This document shows, piece by piece, positions 1 through 11,599 of a DNA stretch of 64,000 nt. Source of the stretch: Sweltsa coloradensis (taxonomy: Eukaryota > Arthropoda > Insecta > Plecoptera > Chloroperlidae); NCBI GenBank assembly GCA_024449915.1, contig JAMZAV010003071.1, positions 1-64,000 on the forward strand, read 5' to 3'. The notes under the pieces were generated by a model. The model was not told the origin of the DNA and ran no database searches. It worked only from the letters and a program-made list of their open reading frames with translations. Each line of letters starts with the position of its first letter. Positions within the stretch are counted from its first letter, which is position 1. The position numbers and the translations under genes are program-made.

Positions 1-940
1 GCATTTTAGTTGACGCTTTTGTTCGAGCGCCATTTAGCTCTGTCGCCATTTTAGTTCGCCGTCATCTTGCCGTGTTCTCTTATTTTGTTCTTTGTATGTA
101 TATTGTTTATTGTGTAGACTTTTTATATTTTAATCATTTGGGGCATAAAAACGATCTAGCCCATAACCCCAACATTAAGTTTCACATTTTCAATGTGGTC
201 ACTATATATATTATTACATAAAATATATACTTTTGTTTGCGAGTGTACCAATCGATTTTCGGCTACTGATAAAATAAAAGAGGGGCGAAATTATACTGCG
301 AATTATTTTATTTATTGTTTATAATAAGCAATATGAAGAAAGGGCCAAAAACCATAAGACCAAAGACCAAAATATCAAAAGATAGGTGGATTGAACAAAT
401 TAAACAAGGTCTAGACGAATCGAATCGAATTTTCTGAATCAGCCTTGTTGATTCTGGCGTTGATCCGCGGGTGTTCTTACTGTCCATACAACTGATTGCT
501 ATTTTCCCCATCAAAAGCTATCGATCTCTGGTTGGTTATCGCTCACTCGTCTATTGCGTCGGGGCCTACAGGGTTGGCTTGGTCGCTTTGGTTTAATGTC
601 CCCCACTGAAAATCAGTTATATGACTGAATGGGTTGACTCTAAATACGAATTTATATAAAGAGACGTGTCATGGGGTAAGGTACAATAAAGGAGATGGTG
701 GGAATATAGAAAGAAATTGAGAGGCTTTGTCAACAAGCAGCAGGATATGGTAGAGTTTTCAGATAAAGAGGAGGATGAAGTAGTTGTGTCAGGTCTGGCC
801 GTCTGGCTAAATGGCAGCTGAGAAAGCCAAATTATCTTGAGTAAATGAAGCTTACGCTTTCCCTAACCTGAACATTGACTTTTTGATTGGGGGAAAAAAT
901 GTACTCATAACAACAGGTTATTGGCCCGAAACAATATTAA

Positions 941-1123
941 AACGTAAATAAAAAACTTATGACCAAAGCAATTATACTTACTTAAAAACGAATTTTCGGA
1001 TGAACCTTCCTCACCCAACATTCTGTCGGCATCAACCTGATGATGGGTGAGGAAGTTTCACCCGAAAATTCGTTTTTAAGTTAGTAGTGGCTTTGGGCAT
1101 AAGCTTTTAATTTACGTTTTCAT
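941..1123. mobile_element. Hairpin MITE-like repeat
   Basis: Two inverted arms of about 75 bp (941-1015 and 1045-1122) pair around a short loop. They share ACTTAAAAACGAATTTTCGG and the flanking AACGTAAAT...CTTATG...CAAAG on both sides. No ORF and no obvious target duplication. The right arm contains a hammerhead-like core on the plus strand (separate entry), which the left arm lacks because of substitutions. Confidence 0.75.
1037..1067 (+). ncRNA. Hammerhead-ribozyme-like core
   Basis: CTGATGA (1037-1043), then a perfect 6-bp stem GGGTGA/TCACCC (1045-1050, 1058-1063) with a 7-nt loop, then GAAA (1064-1067). These match the conserved CUGANGA, stem II and GAAA parts of hammerhead ribozymes, which are known in Penelope-like elements. 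There is one extra T before stem II, and I could not fix stems I and III or the cleavage site, so activity is unproven. Confidence 0.35.
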
Positions 1124-1749
1124 AACAACATGCCGCGAGTAGAGATATTTTGATAACTTTCTCTTTTAAAATCTGTCCAGGACATACCGCTCTCCAAGTG
1201 TCTCAATCGGAAGGTATTTTGGAGTTAGCTTAGTTGTAAACGGAACGTCCACGCGTTATTTATGAGTACTTTGCATAATTCTTATTAACGACTGAGTCAA
1301 CCTTGAATATATACATTCAGTCAGACTTATCGAAGGCTAGTAACGAACCCTGGGCCTCCGTCTACATAGCCGCGCGCGTAAAGCTGAGCCACATCTGCCC
1401 CACATCACACTCCCCCAGCAAGACATTTAATTGGATAGGATCTATCAAGTTTGATAAAAGTCCTTATTTAATGGAGTATAATCCATCACGTTTGATGAAA
1501 TTCCTTCTCGATTCGTTTCAAAGACAGATTTTAATTAAAGTCGAGCTGGTTTCACTCATGTCAGCGGCAGGTTTATTGAGAGCTCTTTAAATTGACGTAT
1601 TTATTGTTCAATACGGCTCAATACAAGAGAGCCACAGTTGCTTATCGGGGCTGCTTAAGCTAAGCTACAAGCACACAGACCACAGCTCATACTCCAACAT
1701 TTTCATAGGAGGATTAGAAACTCATCATTGACTACAGCGTTGTGGGAAT

Positions 1750-1995
1750 TTCTGTTGCCTTCGATTGAGTGTTGGTAGTACTGATTGATTGATTGATAAA
1801 TTGATTTTTTTATTATAAATTTTTATTTAACGTCTATCCTGTTCAGTTATAAAAAACTGATTTACAAACGAGGACAAACTAAATAAATCTAATTACATAG
1901 ATGCAGACATTGATTTTTTTTAAATTGAATGATGAATGGATGGATTGATTGATAGTATGAACGTGTTATTGTACGATTGATCGATTGATTGCTTG
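1750..1995. repeat. TTGA-rich low-complexity DNA with a LINE-tail fragment
   Basis: TTGATTGATTGAT runs occur around 1775-1810 and 1925-1995. Between them, 1810-1912 on the minus strand matches the 3' end of the repeat seen at 13630-13700 and 63820-63910 (TGCATCTAT...TTTATTTAG...ATAACTGAA..GGATAGACGTTAAAT). This copy serves as one of two empty sites for the Helentron-like insertion at 12966. Confidence 0.6.
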
Positions 1996-3289
1996 AATTA
2001 TAGGATTTTTCAAGTAGTAGCTAAGTTCTCTAAGCTTTAGTTTCTTATAAACTTCGTGTGCCCTGCACTAATTTTGCAATATTTATTTATAAATAAGCTA
2101 TTTAAAAGGTTTTGAATTTGAACAAGTCTAAAATAGATCAATATCATTAATTGTAATCGGACTGTTTAACAAATTGTTATGTCACGCTTCCTTACCAAGT
2201 ACGTATGCAAATATTCAAATACGCGATGCATTCGTCCGAACGAATAGCTATGCTAACTGCTAAATATGTCCTATTCCTTGTTAACAGAGACCTAGTGACA
2301 TTATGTTACGAACCAGAACGTACCCTTCTTGCCCAGCCCCGTCTGTAAGAATCAACAAGTAAATAAATCTTCTCAAACTGGAGTATATCATCTCAATCCC
2401 TTCCTCCTTTTAAACCCAGTTCCCCTTTCCTCCCTTTAAACGTAACGTCGACACCAACGATGAGCCGTAAAAAAATCATTAATTTATTAATGAAATATGT
2501 GGATATAAATTTCTAACGTGTGACCTTTCATAATTTTAAGATAGTAAAAAAATAAGTGAGGTTAGCGTCAGTCTTCATTATTGTATTCGAGAGTAGTAAA
2601 TAGGTGAGCTTATGGTCACAACAAACTGCTGTGGAATAACATTTCAAACGCAAAGGCTGTAAACAGAAAAGTCGAAGAAAGATAAAACCTTAAGAAACTG
2701 GAAAATCTTGGAAATATTGTTCATTATAAATACAAAAAAAATCCTTGGATAATGTTTTTTAAGTATAATTTATACACAGGATGAAAATATACCAAGATTT
2801 TTTATTGTCATACTAAATTTTACTCGTTGGTATATGTAAGTTCGTAATTATTATGTATTATATTATGACATTGGTCCGAGAGTTATACAAGCCTAAAGCA
2901 AAATAAATATACATTTTTGAAGATATACCGCAAACATTGATTGTTGGGTCGTTTGTTTAAACTATCATTCTTGTTGAATTCTTAAGGTATTTGATTCAAA
3001 TTAATTTGAATGTAAATGAATTTGAACATTTTCCAAGAGAGACTTAAAAAAATATATTTACGCAAGCTTTTAGTTATGTACTGAAACAGGCAGCCCATGA
3101 GTAGCGTCCGAGATTTATCCGGTTGGTCGCCGGATAGATGCCCGCCATCGGCCAACCAAACTGAAAACTTCCTCAAACGTTTTCTTATTAGATTGCGTTC
3201 TATAAAACAGCCGTAAACCACACAATGAATACATATTTTAACACCGAGTAGACCTGGAGTGTAGTACAACTTTATTTTTTAAAACAAAG

Positions 3290-4925
3290 CTCTGCCTTTA
3301 CATTAAGGTTGCCTTAAGACACAGAATAACAAAAAGAAATTAATTTACATTTATACAAATCATGTTTAACAATAAGTAAAATAAGTTTCAGATTATGAAA
3401 AAATAGAATGAAATGAAAAATGAAGTGAGAAGTATGATTTGTGAAGTATAAAAATAACAAATACTGATTTATACTTGTTACTTCTTGCTTTGGCCATATA
3501 GATAATTTCTAAAAATCAAAATCGATCCCTTTAAAGCAAGGAGCACCAAGTCATAAATAAAACTCGCATTAAGTCTAAAACGTTTGCAAAATTTGACAAA
3601 AAAATCCGGTATCGTTCCTCTTGCTCCTATTAAGAGCCCGATCACCTAAATTTCCTTTATATCATATTTGGTGAGAAAATATGGAACGGTAGCCTCGTAG
3701 ATGTCTTTCTTTTCTCGATCCACCTTCTCCGCATGTCCAGTATCTCCTTCAAATCTTATGGTAGGGTCAATGATATAGCCGTGGCTAGTTATTCGGTTAA
3801 TGGCAATTATATCCACCCGACGGCTACTGTCATTAGCTCCCAAGCACGCGACTTCTTCATATACTTCCAAACCTTTGAGTTTCAGCTGGTTTGCTAGGGC
3901 AGATCGGATGCTATGGTGGCGATTGTTTCTTAGAAGTTCTCCATGTTTACAAGAGCCAAGAACGTGAGGTAAAGTTTCTTTCTCACTGAGGCAATGCCTG
4001 CAGTGGTAACCGTCTTGACTCCTTCCATGCAGAGACCTTACAGGTGCAACGTCACATGTAAATTTCAAGGCATCTCTCCATTCTGATGACGACAAACCAA
4101 GTTTGGTGCTAATCCATTTATTGGCTGGAGTGTACTCCTTGTACATAGATACACCACGCCCCTTTTGGATCAGTGAACACCACTTACCATATTCTTTGAT
4201 TCGCATTATATCTCTGATTTTCCTGCTTGTTATCTTCTTAGTTGAGGTGTTGCAACTTTCTTCTAGCTCATCAGATGTTATAACTAGCTTCTCCAAACAT
4301 AGCTGTTTTTCCAAAGTGGTATTACGTGTTTCTATAACATATGGATCGTTAGATTTCTCTAAAACCTGGCAAATATTATAATGTTGAATAAAAGCTTCCC
4401 ATTTGGCACGAAACGTTCCTAGTCCCTTACAACTTCTGGCTGTGTATAGCATACTGTCAGGAGTATCCCCTGGTAGTTGAAGTATCTCTTTAATGGTGCT
4501 TCTTACTAATTTATCCAAATCCTCCAGGAATTTCATTGGTAATTTTCCAATGGGAGCGTTCTGCAAAGGATAAATTAGGGTAGGCCATACATATTGATTG
4601 AGGATATTAAGCTTCTGATCAGCCATTAGTAAGTGAGAAGTGATGATGGTCTGTAATTAAGTTTTGAGTTGGTTTATAAAAGCAGCAAAATCTGTCACTA
4701 TGGATTTATTGAAATTAACTCCCAAATTCTTTATGGTTTCTGTTGGAGATATGCTTTTTATTGTCATTGTGGCATTTATATGGAGAGGTTCTTCTTGTAA
4801 TTTACCTTTTTCAATGATAATGGCAGCACATTTTCTTGCATTTATTGTGATTTATTATAAGCTGGCAGTTGATTGGAAAAGGGTTTGTAGAACATGTGTA
4901 GACATATTTGAAAGAATTTGAATGA
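3290..4925 (-). mobile_element. 5'-truncated R2/NeSL-type LINE
   Basis: Covers the RT thumb remnant (about 4925-4627, with stops), the open knuckle/endonuclease ORF (4626-3646) and an AT-rich 3' UTR (3645 to roughly 3290; end not determined). The 5' end lies next to an AT microsatellite (4936-4952) and a perfect hairpin. Confidence 0.65.
3646..4626 (-). CDS. 3' half of an R2/NeSL-type LINE ORF (zinc knuckle plus restriction-like endonuclease)
   Basis: A 326-codon open stretch, the C-terminal part of a site-specific-type non-LTR retrotransposon polyprotein. Visible are a zinc knuckle CRHC...LPHVLGSC (CX2CX8HX4C) at about residue 210 and, after it, a restriction-like endonuclease core RRVDIIAI...GYIIDPTIRFE (about residues 268-292). 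The order of reverse transcriptase, knuckle and RLE is the hallmark of the R2/NeSL/HERO group, as opposed to LINEs with an APE endonuclease upstream of RT. The ATG at 4626 is internal. The upstream minus-strand sequence to about 4925 reads INARKCAAIII and TIKNLGV, the post-catalytic part of the RT, broken by stops. The catalytic RT motif is absent, so the element is 5'-truncated and dead, although this stretch is unusually intact. Confidence 0.8.
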   Translation of the reverse strand: MADQKLNILNQYVWPTLIYPLQNAPIGKLPMKFLEDLDKLVRSTIKEILQLPGDTPDSMLYTARSCKGLGTFRAKWEAFIQHYNICQVLEKSNDPYVIETRNTTLEKQLCLEKLVITSDELEESCNTSTKKITSRKIRDIMRIKEYGKWCSLIQKGRGVSMYKEYTPANKWISTKLGLSSSEWRDALKFTCDVAPVRSLHGRSQDGYHCRHCLSEKETLPHVLGSCKHGELLRNNRHHSIRSALANQLKLKGLEVYEEVACLGANDSSRRVDIIAINRITSHGYIIDPTIRFEGDTGHAEKVDREKKDIYEATVPYFLTKYDIKEI

Positions 4926-4995
4926 AATTGGTCATTACATATATATATATATGTTTAAACTTGGCTTTATAGTAGGCGACTATGACGCTGTTATG

Positions 4996-5071
4996 TTAGT
5001 ACTTTAGACAGAAATTAAAAAAGTGACTACACCGGTGTAGTCACTTTTTTAATTTCTGCCTAAAGTACTAA
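4996..5071. repeat. Near-perfect palindrome (38-bp arms)
   Basis: TTAGTACTTTAGACAGAAAT and its complement face each other around ACCGGT (5031-5036), with AAAAAAGTGACTACACC next to the centre. The arms differ at about one position. There is almost no loop. It looks like a minimal foldback element or cruciform site between (AT)n runs. Confidence 0.85.
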
Positions 5072-5133
5072 TATATATATATTATTATTTGCATTTATTT
5101 GTACATAAAATATTTTGAACATAATTAATTAAT

Positions 5134-5325
5134 ATTGAGCCACATTTCCAACTAAGTCGGGTAGGGGGTGGGAGGTTCCTACCACATTCTTGGCTCCCCG
5201 GGGTTATCGAAGCCGGCTAGCCACGCCTGACGCTTCTCAAACATCATCTTTTTCTTCATCTGCATCATCTACTTCACTTTCTTCCTCTCCTCTGTCTTCT
5301 TCCTCAGGGACCTCCACCAGTTAAC
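5134..5325 (-). mobile_element. RTE-type LINE, 3'-end fragment
   Basis: On the minus strand this matches the 3' end of the RTE LINE at 33640-33845: the acidic C-terminal coding part, ...SRLR stop, then CCCCGTGGAGCCAAGAATGT and CCCTACCCGACTTAGTTGG. It is about 190 bp, severely 5'-truncated, as expected for failed reverse transcription. Confidence 0.75.
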
Positions 5326-5430
5326 TAACTTAATATAATATAAATACTAACATAATATTAAAAATAAATGCGAGAGTGACAGAAAGATCATCTGCCTCAT
5401 AGTATGTGAGTACCTTGTCACCCTCTTATA

Positions 5431-5532
5431 CAATATAATAAAATATAATGTCCAAGTTAAATACATTATCAAAAACAACATCAATATATATTATAAAATT
5501 ATTTCATAAACTAAAACTACACAATACCACAA
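5431..5532 (-). repeat. CR1-like LINE 3'-end fragment, duplicate of 6883-6984
   Basis: About 100 bp identical by eye to 6883-6984 (from ATAATGTCCAAGTTAAATAC to CTACACAATACCACAAC). The longer copy continues into LINE coding sequence, so this one is a truncated 3' tail. Confidence 0.7.
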
Positions 5533-5539
5533 CAGCAGT

Positions 5540-6880
5540 AATTGTTAATTAACTTAATTCTCACGGCTTTTAAAAACATTTTGGAAAAGTTTAAGTCAAC
5601 AAATCGAAAAGAAGTCTAAAAATCTACATTATAATTTTTTATTTTGGCACCAAAATCAATATTTGAATTGTTAACAAGAACATCGCCTAATTTGCTGAAA
5701 ACTTCTTTGCAAGTTTTGTGTCTACCTGCAAGTTTTGTTAAAATCTCCCTTTACATTCCACAATGTCCTGTGCGTTACGCAACAGGGAACCCAATGAATG
5801 GGTGCATTTACTGAGAAGAGTTTTCCTCTTCTTATCCTAATTACGCGTCACGCGGAGATGATTACGGTTAAAATGTAACTTATTAAACCTACAGAAAATC
5901 TGTTTTAAATCTGACCTGGTTAAAAAATTCTTAGGCCTAGCTGCCTAGGCCTAGGCCCTAGGAATGTTGCATCAAATTTTGACCTAGGCCCATGTGTTGT
6001 GTCTATTAATAACATTGCAGTCTTGCAGAACTTGTTAATAACATTTTAATCATATACTAATTCTATTTTTCATGTTTAAGATCACGTTATCCAAACTTTA
6101 TAAACAAAAACGAAAGAAAACAATTTTGTAGGCTCCAATCTCCATTGTTTGTCCTTGGCTGTTCAATTTATCTTGTATCCTCCCAAAAGCAACTGTTCTG
6201 GCTGTTACTACTACACAGAAGCAGTTTCTACAACGTCTGGGACATGGCTCCGCCCTTGCTCCACCTCCTATCTAAAGTCGAATCGATTATCGCCCCGCCT
6301 TCAATGTTTACAATCGAAATAAGCCCGCGCAGATTCAAATATACGAACATTAGCATAGAAAACGTAATAAACAAAATATCCGTAAATAAGACTAAAAATC
6401 CGTTTATCCGTTTTGCACCCTAAATTTCCGTAAAAACGGATAAAATCCGTTAAAACGGCAGCCCTGTTTTAGTTATTGACTATTGTGGATATGAATCATA
6501 ATTCATAATAATAATTGATAAGTTTGACATTAGCATCAGTAATATGTTGTTATCTTCATGAACGTACGTAGGCTAATTACATTTCTTGTTGTCACGTGGC
6601 CTACACGGACAAGTTTTGCCTTGATACGGTTTCCAAGAAAAGCAAAATGTATTCAATATAATTTACAAATAAGCAGGGCCAGGAGATTATGGAGATCGCG
6701 ATAATCACGAAATAATGAAATAGGTATTTTTTTCTTCAAATGAGTACAAGACATAATAGTTAGACCCCAAAAATATGCATTTAAAAATCGCGACGAGTCG
6801 CGAAAATCGTTAATAATCGCGAAATTTACCATCAATGACGATATAATTACGAAATTCAACAAAACTGCAAAAAACTGTGG
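5540..6880. other. Stretch with no recognised gene
   Basis: AT-rich. It contains a small TAGGCC-type cluster at 5933-5990, like those at 46030-46130. Around 6380-6470 is a segment of near-repeated ATCCGTTTTT...AACGGAT words ending GGCAGCCCTG, which could be the end of a DNA transposon. The open frames here show no known domain. Confidence 0.4.
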
Positions 6881-6882
6881 CT

Positions 6883-7155
6883 AATATAATAAAATATAAT
6901 GTCCAAGTTAAATACATTATCAAAAACAACATCAATATATATTATAAAATTATTTCATAAACTAAAACTACACAATACCACAACTAGCAAAAACATAACT
7001 TCAATCTTCTTAAAATAATCTTTGATTGCGATGTTGAAACTACTGTCTGTTTTAATTTATTTGGGAGTGTATTATTCCATAAGGAGGCAGATTTATTGTA
7101 AAACCATTTTGAGTTTCTGATGTTCTAGCCCGTGGAGGTATCAAGGGAATACCAA
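6883..7155 (-). pseudogene. CR1-like LINE, 3' end of RT ORF and tail
   Basis: On the minus strand 7150-6985 reads PPRARTSE, then SLWNNTLPNKLKQ, the conserved extreme C-terminus of CR1-group RT proteins (usual form: LWNSLPN.LK). It is followed by the tail shared with 5431-5532. The 5' side is cut by, or adjoins, the Helentron-like element starting at 7163. Confidence 0.65.
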
Positions 7156-7162
7156 TTAATCA

Positions 7163-7927
7163 CTAGGAAAACGCTTAAGTCCCGCCGCGTTGTTGGATGA
7201 GCGTAATTGGTGCATTGAGCTGCCATGGGTTCTGTGGAAAAATCATTATTGAATTGATTTTTTTAAAATTAAATTAAATTAAATAAAAAATTAACTTTAT
7301 TATTTTTAATTTTTTTTAATTCATCGTAATTGTTTTAAAAAAATCTTAGAATTGAAATTTTTATAAGAAATAATTTCTCAATTGCGATCAAATTTAACAA
7401 TAATATATTAATTCATAAACTTAAGGTTCTGCGAAAAAATAATTTCAATCGGATAAAGCATGCAGGTTTTATAAGTCAAAGAATTGTTTAAAAAAAGAAA
7501 AAACACGTAAAATTTCGATTTTTTTAATAAATATTTTTTTAATTGCGCTCAAATTTCACAAGAATATCTTAATTCATTAAATAAAGGTTCTGTGCAAAAA
7601 TCATTAAAATCGGATAAAGCATGTAGGTGTTATAAGTCGACGAAATTTTGTAAAAATCGAAAAAAATCGTAAAATTGCGATTTTCATGAGAAAAAAAAAT
7701 CCGATTGCGCTTAAAAACGTGGCAGTTCTAAGTTCAGAGATTTCTAAGGCCTCCATAAAATTTCATCGCAATCGGAGTATCGGTTTAGCCGGAATCGTGT
7801 GGACAAACAGACAAAAAAAAATAAAAAAAAATAAAAAAATAAAAAAATAAAACATGCCGGATTTTTTTCTCCAGTGTAGTAGAATGGAATCTTCGCTTCG
7901 CTCGCTACGCTCGCTACGCTCATCCAA
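7163..7927 (-). mobile_element. Helentron-like HINE, family A, copy 1
   Basis: Non-autonomous rolling-circle element. Read on the minus strand, it starts TTGGATGAGCGTAGCG and ends ...CGCTCATCCAACAACGC-GGCGGGACTTAA-GCGTTTTCCTAG followed by T. The 3' end has a hairpin (AACGC/GCGTT) a few bases before CTAG. The start sequence returns inverted just upstream of that hairpin, which is the asymmetric terminal inverted repeat typical of Helentrons. The middle holds degenerate tandem units of about 165-170 bp marked by CATGTAGGTGTTATAAGTC. There is no coding capacity. Short Ser/Arg/Glu-rich frames over the 5' end come only from the repeated GAGCGTAGC bases. Confidence 0.8.
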
Positions 7928-7985
7928 ATATTATATACAACATTTGGTTGTCTGTTGTCTACCTATCCTATTTCAATTGCAATTA

Positions 7986-8766
7986 CTAGGAAAACGCTTA
8001 AGTCCCGCCGCGTTGTTGGATGAGCGTAATTGGTGCATTGAGCAGCCATGTGTTATGCGAATTTTTTGTTGTTCTGTGGCAAAATCATTACATAATTGAA
8101 ATTTTTTAAATTAAATTAAATTAAATTAAAAAATAACTTTAATTTTTTAATTTTTTAAAAATTAATTGAAATTGTTAAAAAAAGAAAAAAAGCGTAAAAT
8201 TGCGATTTTTATAAGAAATAACTTCTCGATTGCGCTCAAATTTAACACTTATCTATTAATTCATAAAAAAAGGGTTCTGTGAAAAAATCATTACAATCGG
8301 ATAAAACATGTAGGTGTTATAAGTCAAAGAATTGTTTAAAAAAAGAAAAAACCTGTAAAATTTCGATTTTTATGATAAATATTTTTTCAATTGCGCTCAA
8401 ATTTCACACGAGTATCTTAATTCATAAAATAAAGGTTCTGTGCAAAAATCATTAAAATCGAATAAAGCATGTAGGTGTTATAAGTCGAAGAAATTTTAAA
8501 AAATCGAAAAAAATCGTAAAATTGCGATTTTCATGAGAAAAATTTTTCCGATTGCGCTCAAAAACTTGGCAGTTTTAAGTTCAGATATTTCGAAGGTCTC
8601 CATAAAATTTCATCGCAATCGGATTATCGGTTTAGCCGGAATCGTGTGGACAAACAGACAAAAATACAGAAAAAAAAAAAAAAAAAAAAAACATTCCGGA
8701 TTTTTTTCTCCAGTGTAGTGAAATGGAATCTTCGCTTCGCTCGCTACGCTCGCTACGCTCATCCAA
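7986..8766 (-). mobile_element. Helentron-like HINE, family A, copy 2
   Basis: Same ends and core repeats as the neighbouring copy at 7163-7927 and in the same orientation, separated from it by 58 bp. It has three core units and a poly(A) tract at 8670-8690. The two copies differ by many small changes, so they look like separate insertions or an old tandem. Confidence 0.8.
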
Positions 8767-8769
8767 CCA

Positions 8770-9640
8770 ATTTAAATTTAATTAAAAAACTACTGAATCT
8801 ACAAACATATAGGCCTGCTTGCGTTTTGATTCTTGACGACTAACAGGCTTCAAAATATAAAATGTGGCCATATTAGCTGGGTATTGGTAGATTGAAAATG
8901 AAGCCACTAAAATGATATGACGTACGAGAGATCCAAATGAATGGGAATCATTCAATAACTTGTATTCAGAACATATTACTGTCATAAAGAAAAAAATCAT
9001 TCTGGAATTGAAAATGTTTTAAGGTTTCGTTTTATTCAAGATAAATTGAGTTACTATATTAAAAAGAAGAAGAAACCAAATTAATGCCACTGCTGGGGAG
9101 AAAATAAGATCAAGACATTTAAGGATCGAAATTATGCCTTTTATGACAATTTTAATATCGGCTACTTTTATCTAGTTACATCTTAAATAAGGAAATTGAT
9201 ATGTTCGTGACCTAGCTAGTTCAGTAATGAGATTGCATGCAATACTTTGTCTCTTAATCAATGTCGGATCACGAGAGTTAGGATAGATTCCTATTTCCAA
9301 ATTTTACGTCTGTTGCACATTTAATCGCTATTAGAAGGAATTATGTGTTTGTTAAATATTATTCATTTAAATTTTGTCCAAATAATGAATAGAATAAAAG
9401 TAAGCGGAAAACGTGATAAGTGTTGCGCCGTTCAACAGACTTCAACTTGGAAAATGAGGATCTATCCCAACTCATTCCGCCATGTTGCCTCGTGACGTCA
9501 GGAGGCGGGTAAAATTCTAGTCGTCAATTGAGTTTAACCTACTGATTTTTAAGATAATAAAGCATCGTTAAATTTTAAAATAGACTTTATTAAACATTTT
9601 GTCTTGAAAATATGTACACCTAATTTCAAAATCTGAATTT
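8770..9640. other. Stretch with no recognised feature
   Basis: AT-rich DNA without convincing ORFs, tRNA-like or terminal-repeat structure. Confidence 0.4.
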
Positions 9641-10495
9641 TACTTAAAGCTATTGGACCACCTCTGGCCGATACTTTGAAAGTCGAAGAAACATGTCTGA
9701 AATGTTTGCTGAATGAAAGAAGGCCTTTAAAATAACAGAAACAAAATTGTGAATTTTTTTGGGCGGGACAAACCCTCACTTTTGGAAATTATATTTAGAT
9801 TTTTGGACAAAAGTGTACACTACAAATCTACTTCAAAATTAAAGTTTGAGAATCGGTTTTCTGGACATAGTTTCTAAACACCTATTAGCTATAACTTGAC
9901 TATAGCTAAATTAGTTTTCTGAAAATAACAGTTGGTGTACGATTTTTTGTGTCAAACGGTACAAATACGATTTTTTTCCAGTTTTGTACCGTTTGACAAA
10001 AAAATCGTACACCAACTGTTATTTTCAGAAAACAATTTTAGCTATAGTCAATTTATAGCTCAAGGTGTTTAGAAACTATGTCCAGAAAACCGATTCTCAA
10101 ACTTGTTGGTGCAACAACAATTGGTGTACGATTTTTTGTGTCAAACGGTACAAATACGATTTTTTTCCAGTTTTGTACCGTTTGACAAAAAAATCGTACA
10201 CCAACTGTTATTTTCAGAAAAAATATTTTAGCTATAGTCAATTTATAGCTAAAGGTGTTTAGAAACTATGTCTAGAAAATCGATTCTCAGAATTTAATTT
10301 TGAACTAGATTTGTAGTGTACACTTTTGTCCAAAAAGCTAAATATAATTTCCAAAAAAGAGGTTATGTCCCGCCCCAAAAAAATCACAATTTTTTTCTGT
10401 TATTTTAAAGGCCTTCTTTCATTCAGCAAACTTTTCAGACATGTTTATTCGACTTTCAAATTATCGGCCAGAGGTGATACAATAGCCTTAAGTCC
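9640..10495. mobile_element. Large foldback element with nested palindromes
   Basis: The whole segment is an inverted repeat centred near 10068. For example GGACAAAAGTGTACACTACA (from 9805) mirrors the end at 10331, and GACATGTTT..CGACTTTCAAA mirrors 9670-9700. Each arm carries its own internal hairpin: centres near 9973 and 10163, built on GTTGGTGTACGATTTTTTG and its complement around a CCAGTTTTGTACC loop. One strand could therefore fold as one long stem or as two hairpins. No ORF was recognised. Confidence 0.85.
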
Positions 10496-10499
10496 ATCA

Positions 10500-11597
10500 T
10501 TCTTCACTATTGTGAGGTCAGTTAATTACCATAATGGGATAATTGTGGAAAATGTGATACTAATTTTGCCTTCGGCAAACTTATACTAATTAAAATGTAA
10601 TCTTTCAAGTAAGCGATAGATGCTTTTCGGATCCCTTTAAGTTTTGCCTTTCAGGGGCGACCAATTTTTTTTTGGGATATTACTTTAGCGATGTTGTGAA
10701 ATATAGTATTATATTTTTGACCATGGGCGAAGCCATGTCTCACTTTCCCTAATCACGAATCATGTGCTTGAGTAGAATAATATATCGTGTGATTCCGCTT
10801 CTATTATTTCACTATAAATACAAAATGTATCTGTTTATTAATTGAACCTCTGAGATAAACTATGTTGTGAGAGCCGTTTTAACGTACGGTTTATTAAAAC
10901 ATTTGGCACGCGAGGCACGTATTATGAACACCAAGCAATAAAAATATTAATCGGTAAACGTAGGCCTAAACCCAAAGATTTGTCTAAGCATTGGTCTCGG
11001 ATTTTAATTTCAATTCTAGTTTTTAGCATAGATTTTCGTTTACAAGTAATTATTTCATTAAGCATTCATTTAAGTTCCGTGATCATTATAAGTTTATTAT
11101 GAACATATTACCATTTATGATTTAAAGTTAAACTTCGGTGATACTTTCATTGATTTCATTTATATGTAATAATGCCATACACAAGCCTTCAGGAATTGTT
11201 ATATTTTCAATGGATGTATTTTCCATTCACTATATTGTGCACTTACAAAATTATTATTTAACTTGTAGAATGAAGGTCATGCGCTTAATGTTAAATTAGG
11301 CCTGTTGACAATTTGTTTTAATTACCTAAAATAGCCTGTAAGTGACAACATGCTATCTAGTATCGTACTGGGAGTTTGAGGCAATCTAGCTGAATACTTT
11401 CCTACGACTGGTTCCGCACGAGCAACATCTTGCTGAACATCGAGTCTCTGGATCTAGGAAGATAATTCTTAATAATTAACCTCGTCCTTAACTCATCTAC
11501 AATTACAATAATTATATAATATATATATATAATTTACTTTCATAAGTTCTTATTAATGATTTTGCTTTTCTCTTTGTTTGTTCATTATTGCTTTGAT
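10500..11597. other. Stretch with no recognised feature
   Basis: AT-rich; open frames are short and carry no domain. A short (AT)n run is at 11515-11532. Confidence 0.4.
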
Positions 11598-11599
11598 TA

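Noticed and set aside
1303..1590. 95-codon frame as a possible host gene
   Set aside because: No domain, no splice context and ordinary composition. Open frames of this length are expected by chance here.
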